Assembly: GCA_016858145.1 (NCBI GenBank)
Contig: JAEHOE010000236.1
Span: forward strand, 1 to 64,000
DNA length: 64,000 nucleotides
Origin: Edaphochlamys debaryana
Lineage: Eukaryota; Chlorophyta; Chlorophyceae; Chlamydomonadales
Direction: 5' to 3'
The notes under the pieces were generated by a model. The model was not told the origin of the DNA. It saw only the letters and a list, made by a program, of their open reading frames with translations, and searched no databases. Numbering within the stretch: position 1 is the stretch's first letter; each line of letters begins with the position of its first letter. The translations under genes and the position numbers were made by a program. Of this stretch, positions 1-10,394 are shown one piece after another.

Positions 1-213
1 GGGGGGGGACTGGATGCATCGGCAAGTGGCGGTGGGGCTGGTGGCCGGCCTGCCGAGCGAGGGCCGTGGGGCGCAGGGGCTTGGAGGGAAGATAGAGCGT
101 CGGGAGGTGGGGGGCACGCTGGGGCCGTCAGGGGCTGAGTCACACGGGGGTCTGAAGGTGCCTCACGACCCCCCGCCCCGTCTCCCCCCCCTCCTCCTTT
201 ATCCCCCCCCCAG
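1..213 (+). other. Intron sequence upstream of first visible bystin exon
   Basis: No coding sequence is supported here. The segment is G-rich at its left end and ends in a C-rich tract followed by CAG at 211-213, the acceptor of the first visible bystin exon. It is therefore the 3' part of a bystin intron whose donor lies outside the window. Confidence 0.8.
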
Positions 214-2360
214 GCCTTCAAGATCATCCCCAACCTGCGCAACTGGGAGGAGGTGCTCTACCTCACAGAACCGGGTGAGGGGGTGGGGGCAGGGGGGTGG
301 GGGCGGGGGGGGGTATTGGCAGGCAGGGGCATCGAGGGCAGCGCGTGTCTGGGGGGGGGCTGCCGAGGGCGGGGTCCGGGGCCGTGCGGGCAGCGCAGCA
401 GCCAGACCGCCCTCTGACTCCCTTCCCGGCCCCCCCCCCAGACTCCTGGTCCGTCCACGCCGTCTACCAGGCCACCCGCCTCTTCGTATCCAACCTCAAC
501 GCCCGCCTCGCGCAGCGCTTCCTGGCGCTGGTGCTGCTGCCGCGCGTGCGGGCCGAGATCCGGCGGGAGCGGCGGCTGCACTTTGCGCTGATGCAGGCGC
601 TGCGGAAGGCCACGTACAAGCCGGGGGCGTTCTACAAGGTGGGGGGGTGGGGGGGGTGGGGGGAGGAAGGGGGGAGGGAGAGGGTGCAGGGGGGGAAGGG
701 GGGTGGGGGGTAAAAGGGGGAGGAAGAGGGGGCAGGGCAGACGGGTCAGACGGGAGCGGGCTAGGAGGGGCCGGCAGTTGGGGCGGCGCGGGGTGGGTTG
801 CTGCGAAGTGAAGGAAAGGAGTGCGTCCCGTGCCGCCGCTTGTGGAGTGGCCGCTCGCGCAGCTCGTCTTGGGGGCGGGCTTGGGCCCCAGCCGCAACCC
901 GGCGAGCCCCTCCCCTCAACCCCCCCTCAACCCCCCCTCAACCCCCCCTCAACCCCCCCCTCAACCCCCCCTCAACCCCCCCTCAACTACCCTTACCCCC
1001 CTCACTCCTCCCCCTCACCCCCACCCCCCAGGGCATCCTGCTCCCCCTCTGCCAGTCCCGCACCTGCTCCCTCCGCGAGGCCGTCATCCTCACCAGCGTG
1101 CTCAAGAAGGCCTCCCTGCCGGTGCTGCACTCGGCGGCGGCACTGCTGCGCCTGGCCACACTGGAGTACTGCGGTGGGGGAGGAGGGGGGGAGGGGAGGG
1201 AGGAGGGGGGAGGAATGGGGGAGGGAGGAGGAGGAGGAGGAGGAGGAGGAACGGGGCTTGGGGCCGGGAAGCCGGCAGGGGGCTGAGCGTGGGGTCGCTT
1301 GTTGTCGGGTTCGCTCCCCCGCGTGCACCGTTCTGCCCCACCAGCACCTCAACCCCCCTCCTCCCCCCCCCCTCCCCTCCCCCCAGGCACCACCTCCTTC
1401 TTCATGCGGGTGCTGCTGGACAAGAAGTACGCCCTGCCGTACAGGGTCATCGACGCGCTGGTGGGGGCGGTGGGGGAGGGGGGATCGCTTGTCAGGGTAT
1501 GGCCGGTGGCGGTATGGCCGGTGGCGGGGATGCGGGCATGTGTGAAGGACCGTCTCTCCACCCGCCCCTCGGCAAGCCTTTATCCCCCCCCCCCAGGTGG
1601 ACCACTTTGTGCGGTTCGCTGACGACGAGAGGGCCATGCCCGTGGTGTGGCACCAGGTGGGGGGAGGGCGAGGGGCGGGGGGGGGAAGGATCTTCCCACA
1701 CATTGGAGAGCAGGACGAGCCAGGAGGGAAGGAAAAGGGGGTCGGGTCCGATGTGCTGTGCTCTCAGTGGGGGTGCAAGCAGGGTGTGGCGTACAGGCTC
1801 TGGAGCGGAGGATGTCAAGGGGGTGTTGAGGGCGCTCCGCTGAGCTGGACTGCTGGAACCCACTTCTCCCCCCTCCCCTCCCCCCCCCAGACGCTGCTGT
1901 GCTTCGTGCAGCGCTACAAGCACGAGATCCGGCCGGAGGACATCCGGGCGCTGCGGGCGCTGTGCGGCAAGCAGAGCCACTACAAGGTGGGGGGGAGGGA
2001 GGGGGGAGCGCTGGGTGAGGGAGGGGCGAGGGAGGTGGCACGACACGGGGAAGAGAGGTTGGGGGCAGCCCACTCGCTGTGGTGGCAAAACTAGTGTGTG
2101 GGTCGAAACAGCGGCTAAAAACCCTCAACCCTCATGCCACCCCTCGATAGGTCACGCCCGAGGTCATTCGCGAGCTGGACCACGGCGTGGGGAGGGGGGG
2201 CGGGGGCGGGCAGGCGGGGGGCGCGGCGCCCATGGCGGCGTCGGGGCCGGGCGCGGGGGCCGGGGGGGCGGCGGCGGCGGCCAGCGCCGCCACGCGGGTG
2301 GGCGCCAACGTGTCGGAGGCGGTGCGGGACCTCCCCCCCGTGCTCATGATGGACGACTGA
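214..2360 (+). CDS. ENP1: Bystin (ENP1), 40S ribosome biogenesis factor, 3' part
   Basis: Bystin/Enp1 is a nucleolar and cytoplasmic factor of pre-40S particles needed for 20S pre-rRNA processing and subunit export. Exons: 214-274, 442-638, 1032-1173, 1387-1460, 1597-1656, 1891-1986, 2151-2360. They join in frame to give the last 279 residues, with TGA at 2358. Family-typical stretches are NWEEVLYLTEP, YQATRLFVSNL, RFLALVLLPRVR, YKPGAFYKGILLPLC, LREAVILTSVLKKASLPVLH, DKKYALPYRVIDALV and LPRV-type basic helices. The N-terminal part (roughly 150-200 residues in relatives) lies left of the window. The last exon is unusual: after VTPEVIRELDHG there is a Gly/Ala-rich insert of about 35 residues before the end NVSEAVRDLPPVLMMDD. 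The visible introns all start with GTGGGG or GTGAGG and all but one end in a C-run. Identity is certain; only the missing 5' end is unknown. Confidence 0.96.
912..988 (+). repeat. 11-bp tandem repeat in bystin intron
   Basis: Seven copies of an 11-bp unit CTCAACCCCCC, with unit starts near 916, 927, 938, 949, 961, 972 and 983. They lie in the intron between the second and third visible bystin exons and form part of a very long C-rich tract upstream of the acceptor at 1031. Confidence 0.85.
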
Positions 2361-3819
2361 GGGGGGAGGGGGCGGGGGCGGGGGGAGATCAGGGAGACAG
2401 ACAGGGGAGACCGGTTGGAGCGAGGGGGCAGCCGGAGGCCGGAGGCCTGGCCTGAACGGCAGAGGGTCGGAGCGGGAGCGGGACCCCGGGCGGAGGAGCA
2501 GAGCACCGGCACGGGTCTCGGGGCTGCCTTGTGCCCTCCGGAGCACACATCCGTAGGGGCGTGCCAGGGGCGACCTTCGCGGTCATGGCGCTGGACAGAT
2601 GAGGACGGAGGGGGTGCGACGCAGGAAGGGTCAGGCGGCCTCCGGTCGAGGGGCTAATTGGGGCTTCGGGGGAGCGGGCTTGGAGGGTGGCCGCGAGGCT
2701 GCGGCGGGGGCAGGAGTGAGGGGGTGCAGGGGTGCGGAGGAGGGCCGGGGCGAGGGCTGGCCAGTGCGTGCGGAGTGTGTGCCGGCCACGCGCCCGTGGT
2801 GGAGCAGTGATGGGGTCACGGGCCCTGCGGTCGTGTGGCGCAGGCAGTGGTTCTGTGTGGGGGCAGCTAGGGGCCTCTCCTCTCCCTTCACCTCCGTTTG
2901 GTGTGCGGGGGCGAAGGGGCGAGGACAGGCTTGCGGGGGGGGCAGCCCTGCAGTAGGGGCGCTGAGCTGGATATCAGGGGAGGGGGTGGATGAGGTGGGG
3001 ACGCAGCCCTGAAGTGGGGGCTGTGTAGTGGAGGTGACCTGCCGCCTTGAGACCGCAGACAGGGGGGCGCCTGCGAGCGGCGCTTCCGGACAGAGGCGTG
3101 GGCGGATTGCGGGCGAGCCGACTGTAAGTTTCGCAGTTAGCAAGCGAGGGTTGCTTGGCTGCAGCCTTGGGTTGGGCAGCGTGGACACAGCCTCGGAAGG
3201 GGGGGATCACGAGCACTGGAACAGTGGGTATGGCGCATGGGACCGGAGGGTAAAGACCGGAGGGTACAGAGCGCGCGGGTAGGTGAGCCGCCCCGGTTAC
3301 CCCCGCTGGGTACGGCTGTATCCCGCTTGGGCGCTGATGCCGCTGTGCGCTGTGCAGTGACGGGCAGTCTTTCCTCTACACCCCCGACCCCCTGCCGCCG
3401 GTAGCCGCCCAAGACCCTGACGGTAGCCCGCAAGCCGGTCTTCTTTGCTTTGCTCGCGTCCATGCCGTGGGCAGCAGGCGACTGGCTCACCGGGCAGTGC
3501 CTTCGCGCACTCGCTTGCATTGCACGTCTGCTTTATTACTCCCACCCCCGCACACGTGGCCATCGCTTGGCGGCCCGTCATCGCTCCGTCCCTCCGTTGC
3601 ACGCTTGCACCTGCACCTGCCCCACGGCCAGGCCGACCCTGCACCCCCCCACACCCTCGCACACACAAGACCCTGGGGTTGGGCCGGGCTACGGGCTACG
3701 GGGTCCGCACCTCGGAGCCTGCCGGGCCTCCGCCACGCCTACGCGTCCCGGGCGCACACGGGCAGCCCTGCCCACACGAGACCCTCGCTGCCCGCCTCCC
3801 TGGGCCCACCCCAGCCGCC
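2361..3819. other. Convergent 3' intergenic region, bystin / PPR gene
   Basis: The region holds the 3' UTRs of two convergent genes. I see no homology-supported coding sequence. Open frames here have no recognisable motifs and do not show the third-position pattern of the neighbouring exons. Confidence 0.7.
3123..3127 (+). terminator. Candidate TGTAA polyadenylation signal of bystin
   Basis: TGTAA lies about 760 bases after the bystin stop. TGTAA is the usual polyadenylation signal of chlamydomonad algae. The match is short, so it is only a candidate, although a 3' UTR of this length is normal there. Confidence 0.4.
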
Positions 3820-6800
3820 TCACACCCCCGCGCTGGCGGTGGGCTGAGCCATGGGCTGCAGGGCAGCGAACCGCCGCCCCGCCAGGCCCGGGCCCGCACC
3901 GCCGGGCCCGCCCTGGGCCCCGTGGGGCCCGCCGCTGTGCGCCAGCACCGGCAGCGGCGAGGGCACGAAGTCCGCCTCGGGCCCGGACGGGCCCAGGCCC
4001 AACACGCCCACGCGCAGCCCGCTGCCGCCCTTGGCGGGCCGCGCGGAGCCCGGGCCCAGGCCCGACGGGGCCCGCGGGCTGCCGAGCGCCGCCCCCGGCC
4101 CCATCCCAGGCCCAGGCCCTGCCAGTGGATCCGCCAGCCGCGGCAGGGAGCCCGAGCACTGGCTGGCCAGTGCCGCCGCCGCCGCCACCAGCCCGGAGGA
4201 GCGCAGCGGGCTGCTGCCAGGGCCACCGCCGCCGCTGCCGCCAGCGCCGCCAAAGCTGCCGTACCCGGGCCCGGGGCCGCGGGCCGAGCCGCGGGCGGTT
4301 GCCGAGCCGGGGGCATGGGCCAGTGACGTGGCGGATGCGCCGCCGTACAGGGGGGCGTTGGCTGCCTCGAGGGCGGGCAGGGGCAGGGGGGGCACGAAGC
4401 CGGGCGCCAGGGCCCCGGACGAGGCTCCCTGCAGCCCCTGCGCTGTGGCCCCCGGCCCCGGCCCCTGCTGCGCCTGCGCCTGCGCCTGCTGCTGGGGGGC
4501 GTACTGGGGGTAGGGCTGTGCGGGGTAGGCCTGGGCGGTGTAGGCGAGGAAGGGGGTGCCGCCGGGGCCGGCGGTGGCGGAGTCGACCACCTGGGCCTGG
4601 GGGGAGGGGAGGGGGAGGGGGAGAAGGAAGGTTGGGGCGTGTTGAGGGACTGTGTGGTGAGCGTTGCTCTGAGGTTGTCAGCGACGACACTCAAACGTCA
4701 TGCCGGCACTCCCTGGTCCCCCTCCCACACTCCTGACGGCCGCGTGCGAGGGGCCTCCCGGGCCCAAGCACGCAGGCGCCCCCTGCAGCCCCCCCTCCCC
4801 CCCTCCCCGCCTCCTCTCCTCCCCTCCGCACCTGGGCCCAGGAGGGGGGGTCGTAGAAGCCGGTGGGCGCTGCCGGGGCCGGGGGGGCGGGGATAGAGGA
4901 GCTGCCGCCGGCCCTGGGGAGGGGGAGGGCATGGGGAGGGTCGGGGCGAACCGGGGTCGGGGAAGGGCACCGGGACAGGGGCACGTGCTCACCCTTTCCC
5001 GCCACAGCCTGAGCGACGCCGTCCCCCCCGCACGCACCCCACACGCTCCCCAGCCCCCCCCCCCGCCCTCCCCTCTCACCCCCCCCCCACGCACCTGAAC
5101 GTGCCCAGCCCCGCCTGCCCCACGCTGTTCCGCCGCACCGACAGAGACCCCAGCAGCGCCCGCATGGAGGGGGCGCGGCTCAGCGCCAGCGGCAACCGCC
5201 GACGCAGCGGCACCGCCGCCGCCGCCGCCGCCGCCGCCGGCACTGGCAGCCGAAAGGTCACTCCGCTCCGAGACCAGGCCCGGCGGGCCCTGGGGGGGCA
5301 GGCTGAACCGCGCCCCCGCCGCCGCCGTAACGCTCGCTGCCGTACCGCCGGCGCCGCCGCTTGCCGTACCCACGCCGCCGGCTTCGCTGACGGCGGCAGA
5401 GACGGAGGCCCGGAGTGCCGCGATGAGCTCCCGAGAAGACACGGCGCCGCCGGAGCTGGAGTGGGCCCCGAGCCCGGGCCCGTGCGGGCCCCACATGGGC
5501 CCGGGCCCTTGTGGGCCCGACGGCTCCATCTCCATGCCCCCCTGCTCCGTCGTCCCGCCGCCGCCCGGGCCCCGCGCCGAGGCGGGCCCACCCAGGCCCA
5601 GGGTCTCGAGCGACGCGGCCCCGGCCGGGCCCCCGGCGTACGGTTGGTGCTGGTGCGGCATGTGCGGCGCGTAGCCCCCGCTGGGCTCCCCCGGATCCAG
5701 GCCCAGGCCCAGGGCCCCCCGCGTGAGGGACCGCGAGGCCCAGGACCCGCCCGGGCCCAGCTTCTCCAGCGCCAGCAGCTCCTCCTGCTGCAGGGCCTGG
5801 GGGGGGGAGGGGAAGAGGAGGGGGGGAGGTGGGGAGGGTGTGGGGAGGGGTTCAGTGACGCATGGGGCAGACCATGGCACGAGCCAGCAAAAGAGCGCAG
5901 CCACGACATCGGCCACGGCCCCGCCCTCTTCCCCCCTCCCCGACCTTCCCCCCTCTACACAACCGGTCAGGACACCTCCCCCTCCCCCTCCCGTGATCCC
6001 CCCCTACCCCCCCTCTCCCCCCCCCTCACGTCCAGGTGGTCCAGGTACATGACCCGCATCGCGTCGTACGGCGCCGGCCGCAGGTGCCCCGGCAGCAGCG
6101 CGGGCGCCCCCCCCGCCAGCGCCCCCCTCAGCGCCTTGGCGTCCCACAGCTGCGCCACCTCGATGGTGCCCAGCAGCTCCGTGTACGTGTCCGCGTCGAA
6201 GGCCACCCCGCTGCGCTGCACCCAGGCAGCGATCTCCAGGGCCTTCTCCAGCATGCCGGCCTTTGGGGGGGGAAGGGGGGGGGGTTGGGGGGGTTGGGGG
6301 GAGAGGGGTTGGGTGGGGGTTGGGAGGGCGAGGCGGGTTGGGGAGGGGGGACGGGGGGGGGCGTATCTTCCTCGCCTCCTCCCTTCTCCTCCTGCCCGGC
6401 CCCCCGCCAGCTGTGTCCCTCTCTTGAGTCTAGTCCATTTCGGCGTCTCACCCCCCCCCCCGCCCCCCCACACCTGGTGGCATGCGTGGATGAGGTGGTT
6501 GTAGGTGGCTATGGAGGCAGGCACGGCCTCGTGCGCCGCCCGCCCCGCCACCAGGTACTCAAAGATGTCCAGAGCATGGTCCAGCGCGCGGCCGACAACG
6601 CAGGCCTGTGTGCGGGGTGGGGGGTGGGGTGGGTGGGGGGTGGGGTGGGTGGGTGGGGGCGCCGGGTCAATGACTCCTAGTGCCGGCTGCGCACGAGATG
6701 CAGGGGGCAACGGGCCCAGCCCGCCCTCGGCCCCCGGTCTACCCCCTCGTTACGCTTCTCCCACCTCCCCCCAGGGCCAGCACTGCCCAATTGCAGGCTC

Positions 6801-9374
6801 CCAACCTTCACCCCCCCAACCCCACCCCACCCCCACCTGAATGAGCGCCGTGTGTGTCTCCAGCGAGGGCGGCACCTCGTCCGCCGCCATGGCCGCGTAC
6901 AGAGCCTGCGCCTCGCGCCAGCGCCCGCAGCGCCCCGCCGCCCCCAGCAGGGCGTTGTAGGCGCGGGTGGAGTCGGCCAGCTGCAGCCCGGACAGGGCCT
7001 CGAACACGGAGAGGGCGGCCTCGAAGGAGGGGGCCTTATGCATGGCGGCCTCACACACCTGGTGTGTGTGAAGGGGGGTGGGGGAGAGGGGGTGGGGGGG
7101 TTGAGGGGTGCCCTCCGTCGTTTGCACTGTTGCCGTTCCCCCCGGGACCCTGCGCCCCTCCCTTCCTCAATCGCTGGGTATGGGCCGGGTGTCCCGGTCC
7201 GCCTGGCAGCAGCGGGTAGCCCCCTCGCTCCTTCCCGTCCGCAACCCGCACTCCCTTCCCCCCTCTCCCCACCCCTCTCCCCGCGCCTGCCCCGCCCCTG
7301 ACCCTCCCGCCCCTACCCTCCTCCGTCCCCTCTCCAACCATCCCATACCCCCCCACCTGCAGCAGTGCCTCGATGACCTCCTCACTGGCGGGCCGCCCGC
7401 CCGCCTCCAGGGACTGAGGGGGGGAGGGGAGGGGTACGGAGGCGTGGGCTTGGTTCCCTCCAGCCAGTCCTTCGCCCCACCCTGCCCTGCCCCGCCCGCA
7501 CACCGTCCAGCACGGCCTCCCCCTGGCCCTGTCCCCCTGCCCCCCTCCTCCCTCCACCCCTTCCCCCTCTACCCCCCCCCCACACACACACCTGCACCGC
7601 CTCTATGGCCTCACGGTACGCCCCGCGGCGCTTGAAGTTGCAGGCCTGGGGAGGGGGGGGGCGGGAGCCGATGGATGGGGTTTGAGGTGGAGCGACGGGT
7701 GGGGTTTGATGGGTGGGGTTTGAAGGAGGGGGTGTAAGGAGGGGGGGGGGTAAGGGAAGGGACACTTCACCTCCTCCAACGTGCACCCCTCCCCTCCCCC
7801 CCTCCCCTCAAAGCTCCAACTCATCCAGGACTACCCCCGCTTCCGCCTCTCTTCTGGCCTCCTTCCAGCTCGCCCCCCCCCCCTCCCCCCCTTCCCTCCC
7901 CCCCTTCCCTCCCCCCCTTCCCTCCCCCCCCTTCCCTCCCCCCCTTCCCTCCCTCCTGTCTTCCCCTCCCCCCCCACCTGCAGCAGCATGAGCACGCTGT
8001 ACGTGTTGGGCGCCACCCCCGCCCCCCGCAGCCCCGCCAGCACCCCCACCGCCGCCTCCAGCCGCCCGCGCACGCACAGCGCCGTGAGCACCAGGTTGGC
8101 ACTGCCCAGGTCGGGGGGGAGGCCCAGGGCCTGGGGGGGAGGGGAAGGGAGGGAGGGAGGCAAGGGGGGGGGAGGGGAGGAAGGGCGGTGGAGGGTGGAG
8201 GCCGGAGGAGGCCGTGCACTTGCCGCCCACAGACTCGCGCCCAGTCCCGGCCTGATGCACCATACCCCTGTGTCCACTGGCTGTGTCCACTGGCTGCCGC
8301 TCACTCTCTCCCTTCCCTCTCCCCTCCGCCTAAGGATTACCCCCACTCCCCCCAACCTGATCCGCCCCCCCCCACCTGCATGCGGCCGTACAGCTCCATG
8401 CAGCGGCCGTCCTGCGCCTCCAGCGCACACACCCCCAGCGCCGCGTCCAGCAGGGGCCGGGAGGGGGGCGCCAGGGGGGGGCCGCGGGACAGGAGCAGGT
8501 CCAGGGCGGCCAGAGCCAGCTCGGAGCAGCCTGGGGTGGGGTGGGGTGGGGAGGGAAGAGGGGGGTGGGGGTGGGGGGCGGGGATGTCTGTCTCGCCCCA
8601 CCCGGCATGGCCCCGCTTCTCCCGCGTCGCTTGTGCCCGCCGGCCCCTCCCCTGTCCAACCGAACTCCCTTCACAGTCTCTGCACCCGCCGGCAGCGTCA
8701 ACAGCCGGCGCGGCCCTCCCTTGCGCGCCCCCGGCCCATCTTACACCCTCCCCCCTCCAACCTGCCGCCCCACGCCCCCCCCTCCCCTCACCCTGCTCCC
8801 CCAGCTCCTTGATCAGAGCCACCGCTGTGGCCTCGTCCTCCACCGCCTCGTCCGCCAGCACCGCCTCCGCAGCAGCGGCCCAGGGGAAGGGCGCGTGGCG
8901 GCGGGCGGGGCGGTCGCGGAAGCGGCGCTCGGCCTCGCGGGCGCGGTGGTAGTCCTGGGTTGGGGGGGAGAGGGGGGGGAGGCGGAGGGGGGGAGGGGGG
9001 CAGGGAGGGGAGGGGTGAGGGGAAGGAGCGAGAGGGGGTGGGGGGCAGGGAGTGAGGGGGAAGCGAGGGGCTGAGGTGGGGGCGGGGCGTCCAGAGCCAC
9101 GGTGCTCATAGTGCGGAGGCAGGTGAGGGGTTGGATGGGGGAGCGTGGTGTGCGAGCCTCAGGCCGGAGGGGTCATTGACGGGACAGCCCTCGCGACATG
9201 CCTGCCGCGGCCGGGCATGCCCGACATCCCCAACCCCAGCGAAACGGCCATCACAACCGGCCACAAGGTACTCACCACTGTCTTCCGTGCGAGCTCCCTA
9301 GCCCGGAAGCGGGCGGCCGCGAGCGCATCAGCAGACTGAGCGTCGCTGCTGCCCGCTGGTTCGTTGCGGCCCAT
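3820..9374 (-). CDS. Pentatricopeptide-repeat (PPR) protein, probably organellar RNA factor
   Basis: PPR proteins bind organelle RNAs through pairs of helices of about 35 residues. Exons, high to low: 9374-9276, 8954-8792, 8530-8376, 8130-7978, 7645-7592, 7413-7357, 7058-6837, 6605-6474, 6260-6030, 5796-5095, 4913-4832, 4596-3820. About 940 residues. The N-terminus MGRNEPAGSSDAQSADALAA is not a clear transit peptide. Residues about 88-420 hold the helical repeats; the clearest are NLVLTALCVRGRLEAAVGVL, YNALLGAAGRCGRWREAQAL and YNHLIHACHQAGMLEKALEI. The C-terminal half is Gly/Ala/Gln/Tyr-rich and probably disordered, with stretches such as AQAYPAQPYPQYAPQQ. Phases agree through exon 10, where the frame must shift by one base. 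A seven-G run on the + strand at 5292-5298 is the likely place. After the shift, VTFRLPVP and GSLSVRRNSVGQAGLGTFR continue in phase into the last two exons. The target RNA is unknown. Confidence 0.88.
7891..7956 (+). repeat. Pyrimidine-rich tandem repeat in PPR intron
   Basis: Several copies of a 12-13 bp unit CTTCCCTCCCCCC. The gene is on the minus strand, so in the transcript this is a G-rich block just after the donor at 7977. It is an example of the G-tract that follows most donors in this window. Confidence 0.75.
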
Positions 9375-10394
9375 CGATGTTTTGCACTCTAGCAAAAGAC
9401 TTGGTGTTGAAGGCTATAAGTGAGGTGTGCGAGGGCTGGCCCGCGCCGGGGCCAGCCCAGCCATTCGCCGACTTTTGGACCTATGCCAGCCCCGCGCCTT
9501 AGGTAGTTGGTTGATTGCTTCAGGTTGTACTCGCGCTGATCGTGATGGTGAAAGCGATATGGTCGACCAAGAATGGCGTTCTCGAGCCAGTACCGCAGTG
9601 TGTCAAGTAGCTTGAGCTATGTGAAAGGTGAGATGCAGCTATAAGAGCAACACCGAGCTGGATTTCGGGGCTCTGGAGCTGCCGTTGGTTCGATGGGCCT
9701 TCGATGCAGGCCTGCGCCTGCACCAGGCTGCAACGTGCAACCCGAGTGCGTGCAGGCCCGCTGCGCACGCTATGTCGCGGGCGAGGGGGAACGAGTCCGC
9801 GCAAGGGGACGGGAGCGAGGGGTAAAGTCCACGGGGGGCGCCGCTACACTGCCTGCTACACCGGCCCTGAACTTCCGTCGCCGCCGTAATCTGCGCAGAC
9901 GCCCCGTCTTTCGGTCTCGCTCACCAAGCCAGAGTAGCTCTCCAACTGCCGCTCACTGTACCTCTTTCCGCTCACAAAACTGCCGCCGACGCCGGCACCG
10001 CAGCACACGGCCCCACCGCACTCCCTACACAGGTCCCCAGCTGCTCACGCCTCTTGCTCTTCTGAGAAGCCCTCAGCACCGCCCCTGCTCCCCCCCCCTC
10101 CCGAGCCCCCGCCCCGCTGGGCCCTCAGCCCCCGCTCCTCGCGCCCTCACCCCTCAGGCAGCCAGGCCACCGGCCCTGCCCCCTGCAGCCCCTGCCCCCA
10201 ACCCGCTGCCAACCCCCTAACAGCATCCTCTCCACCCCCCCCCATTCACCCCGCCCCAGCCTGCCCCATGCGCCCCCAGCCAGGTCTCAGCCCCACACCC
10301 AGTGATCCGGACAGCTGCACGCTGCCGTACCCTCACTCCACTCTCGCAACGGCGCCGGTCCCAACCAGGCCCTGCCGCCTCCCCCTGCGCCCCT
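9375..10394. other. Intergenic: CysRS 3' UTR and PPR promoter
   Basis: The two minus-strand genes are in tandem. The region holds the 3' UTR of the CysRS gene and the 5' flank of the PPR gene. No gene was recognised. The half near the PPR start (about 9375-9720) is clearly less GC-rich than the exons; the half next to CysRS is C-rich. Confidence 0.6.

Noticed and set aside
3689..4690. Alternative reading frame of the last PPR exon
   Set aside because: It would follow if no frame break existed in exon 10, but its Arg/Pro-rich translation uses rarer codons, whereas the chosen frame gives continuous GC3-rich codons and matches phases at both preceding junctions.
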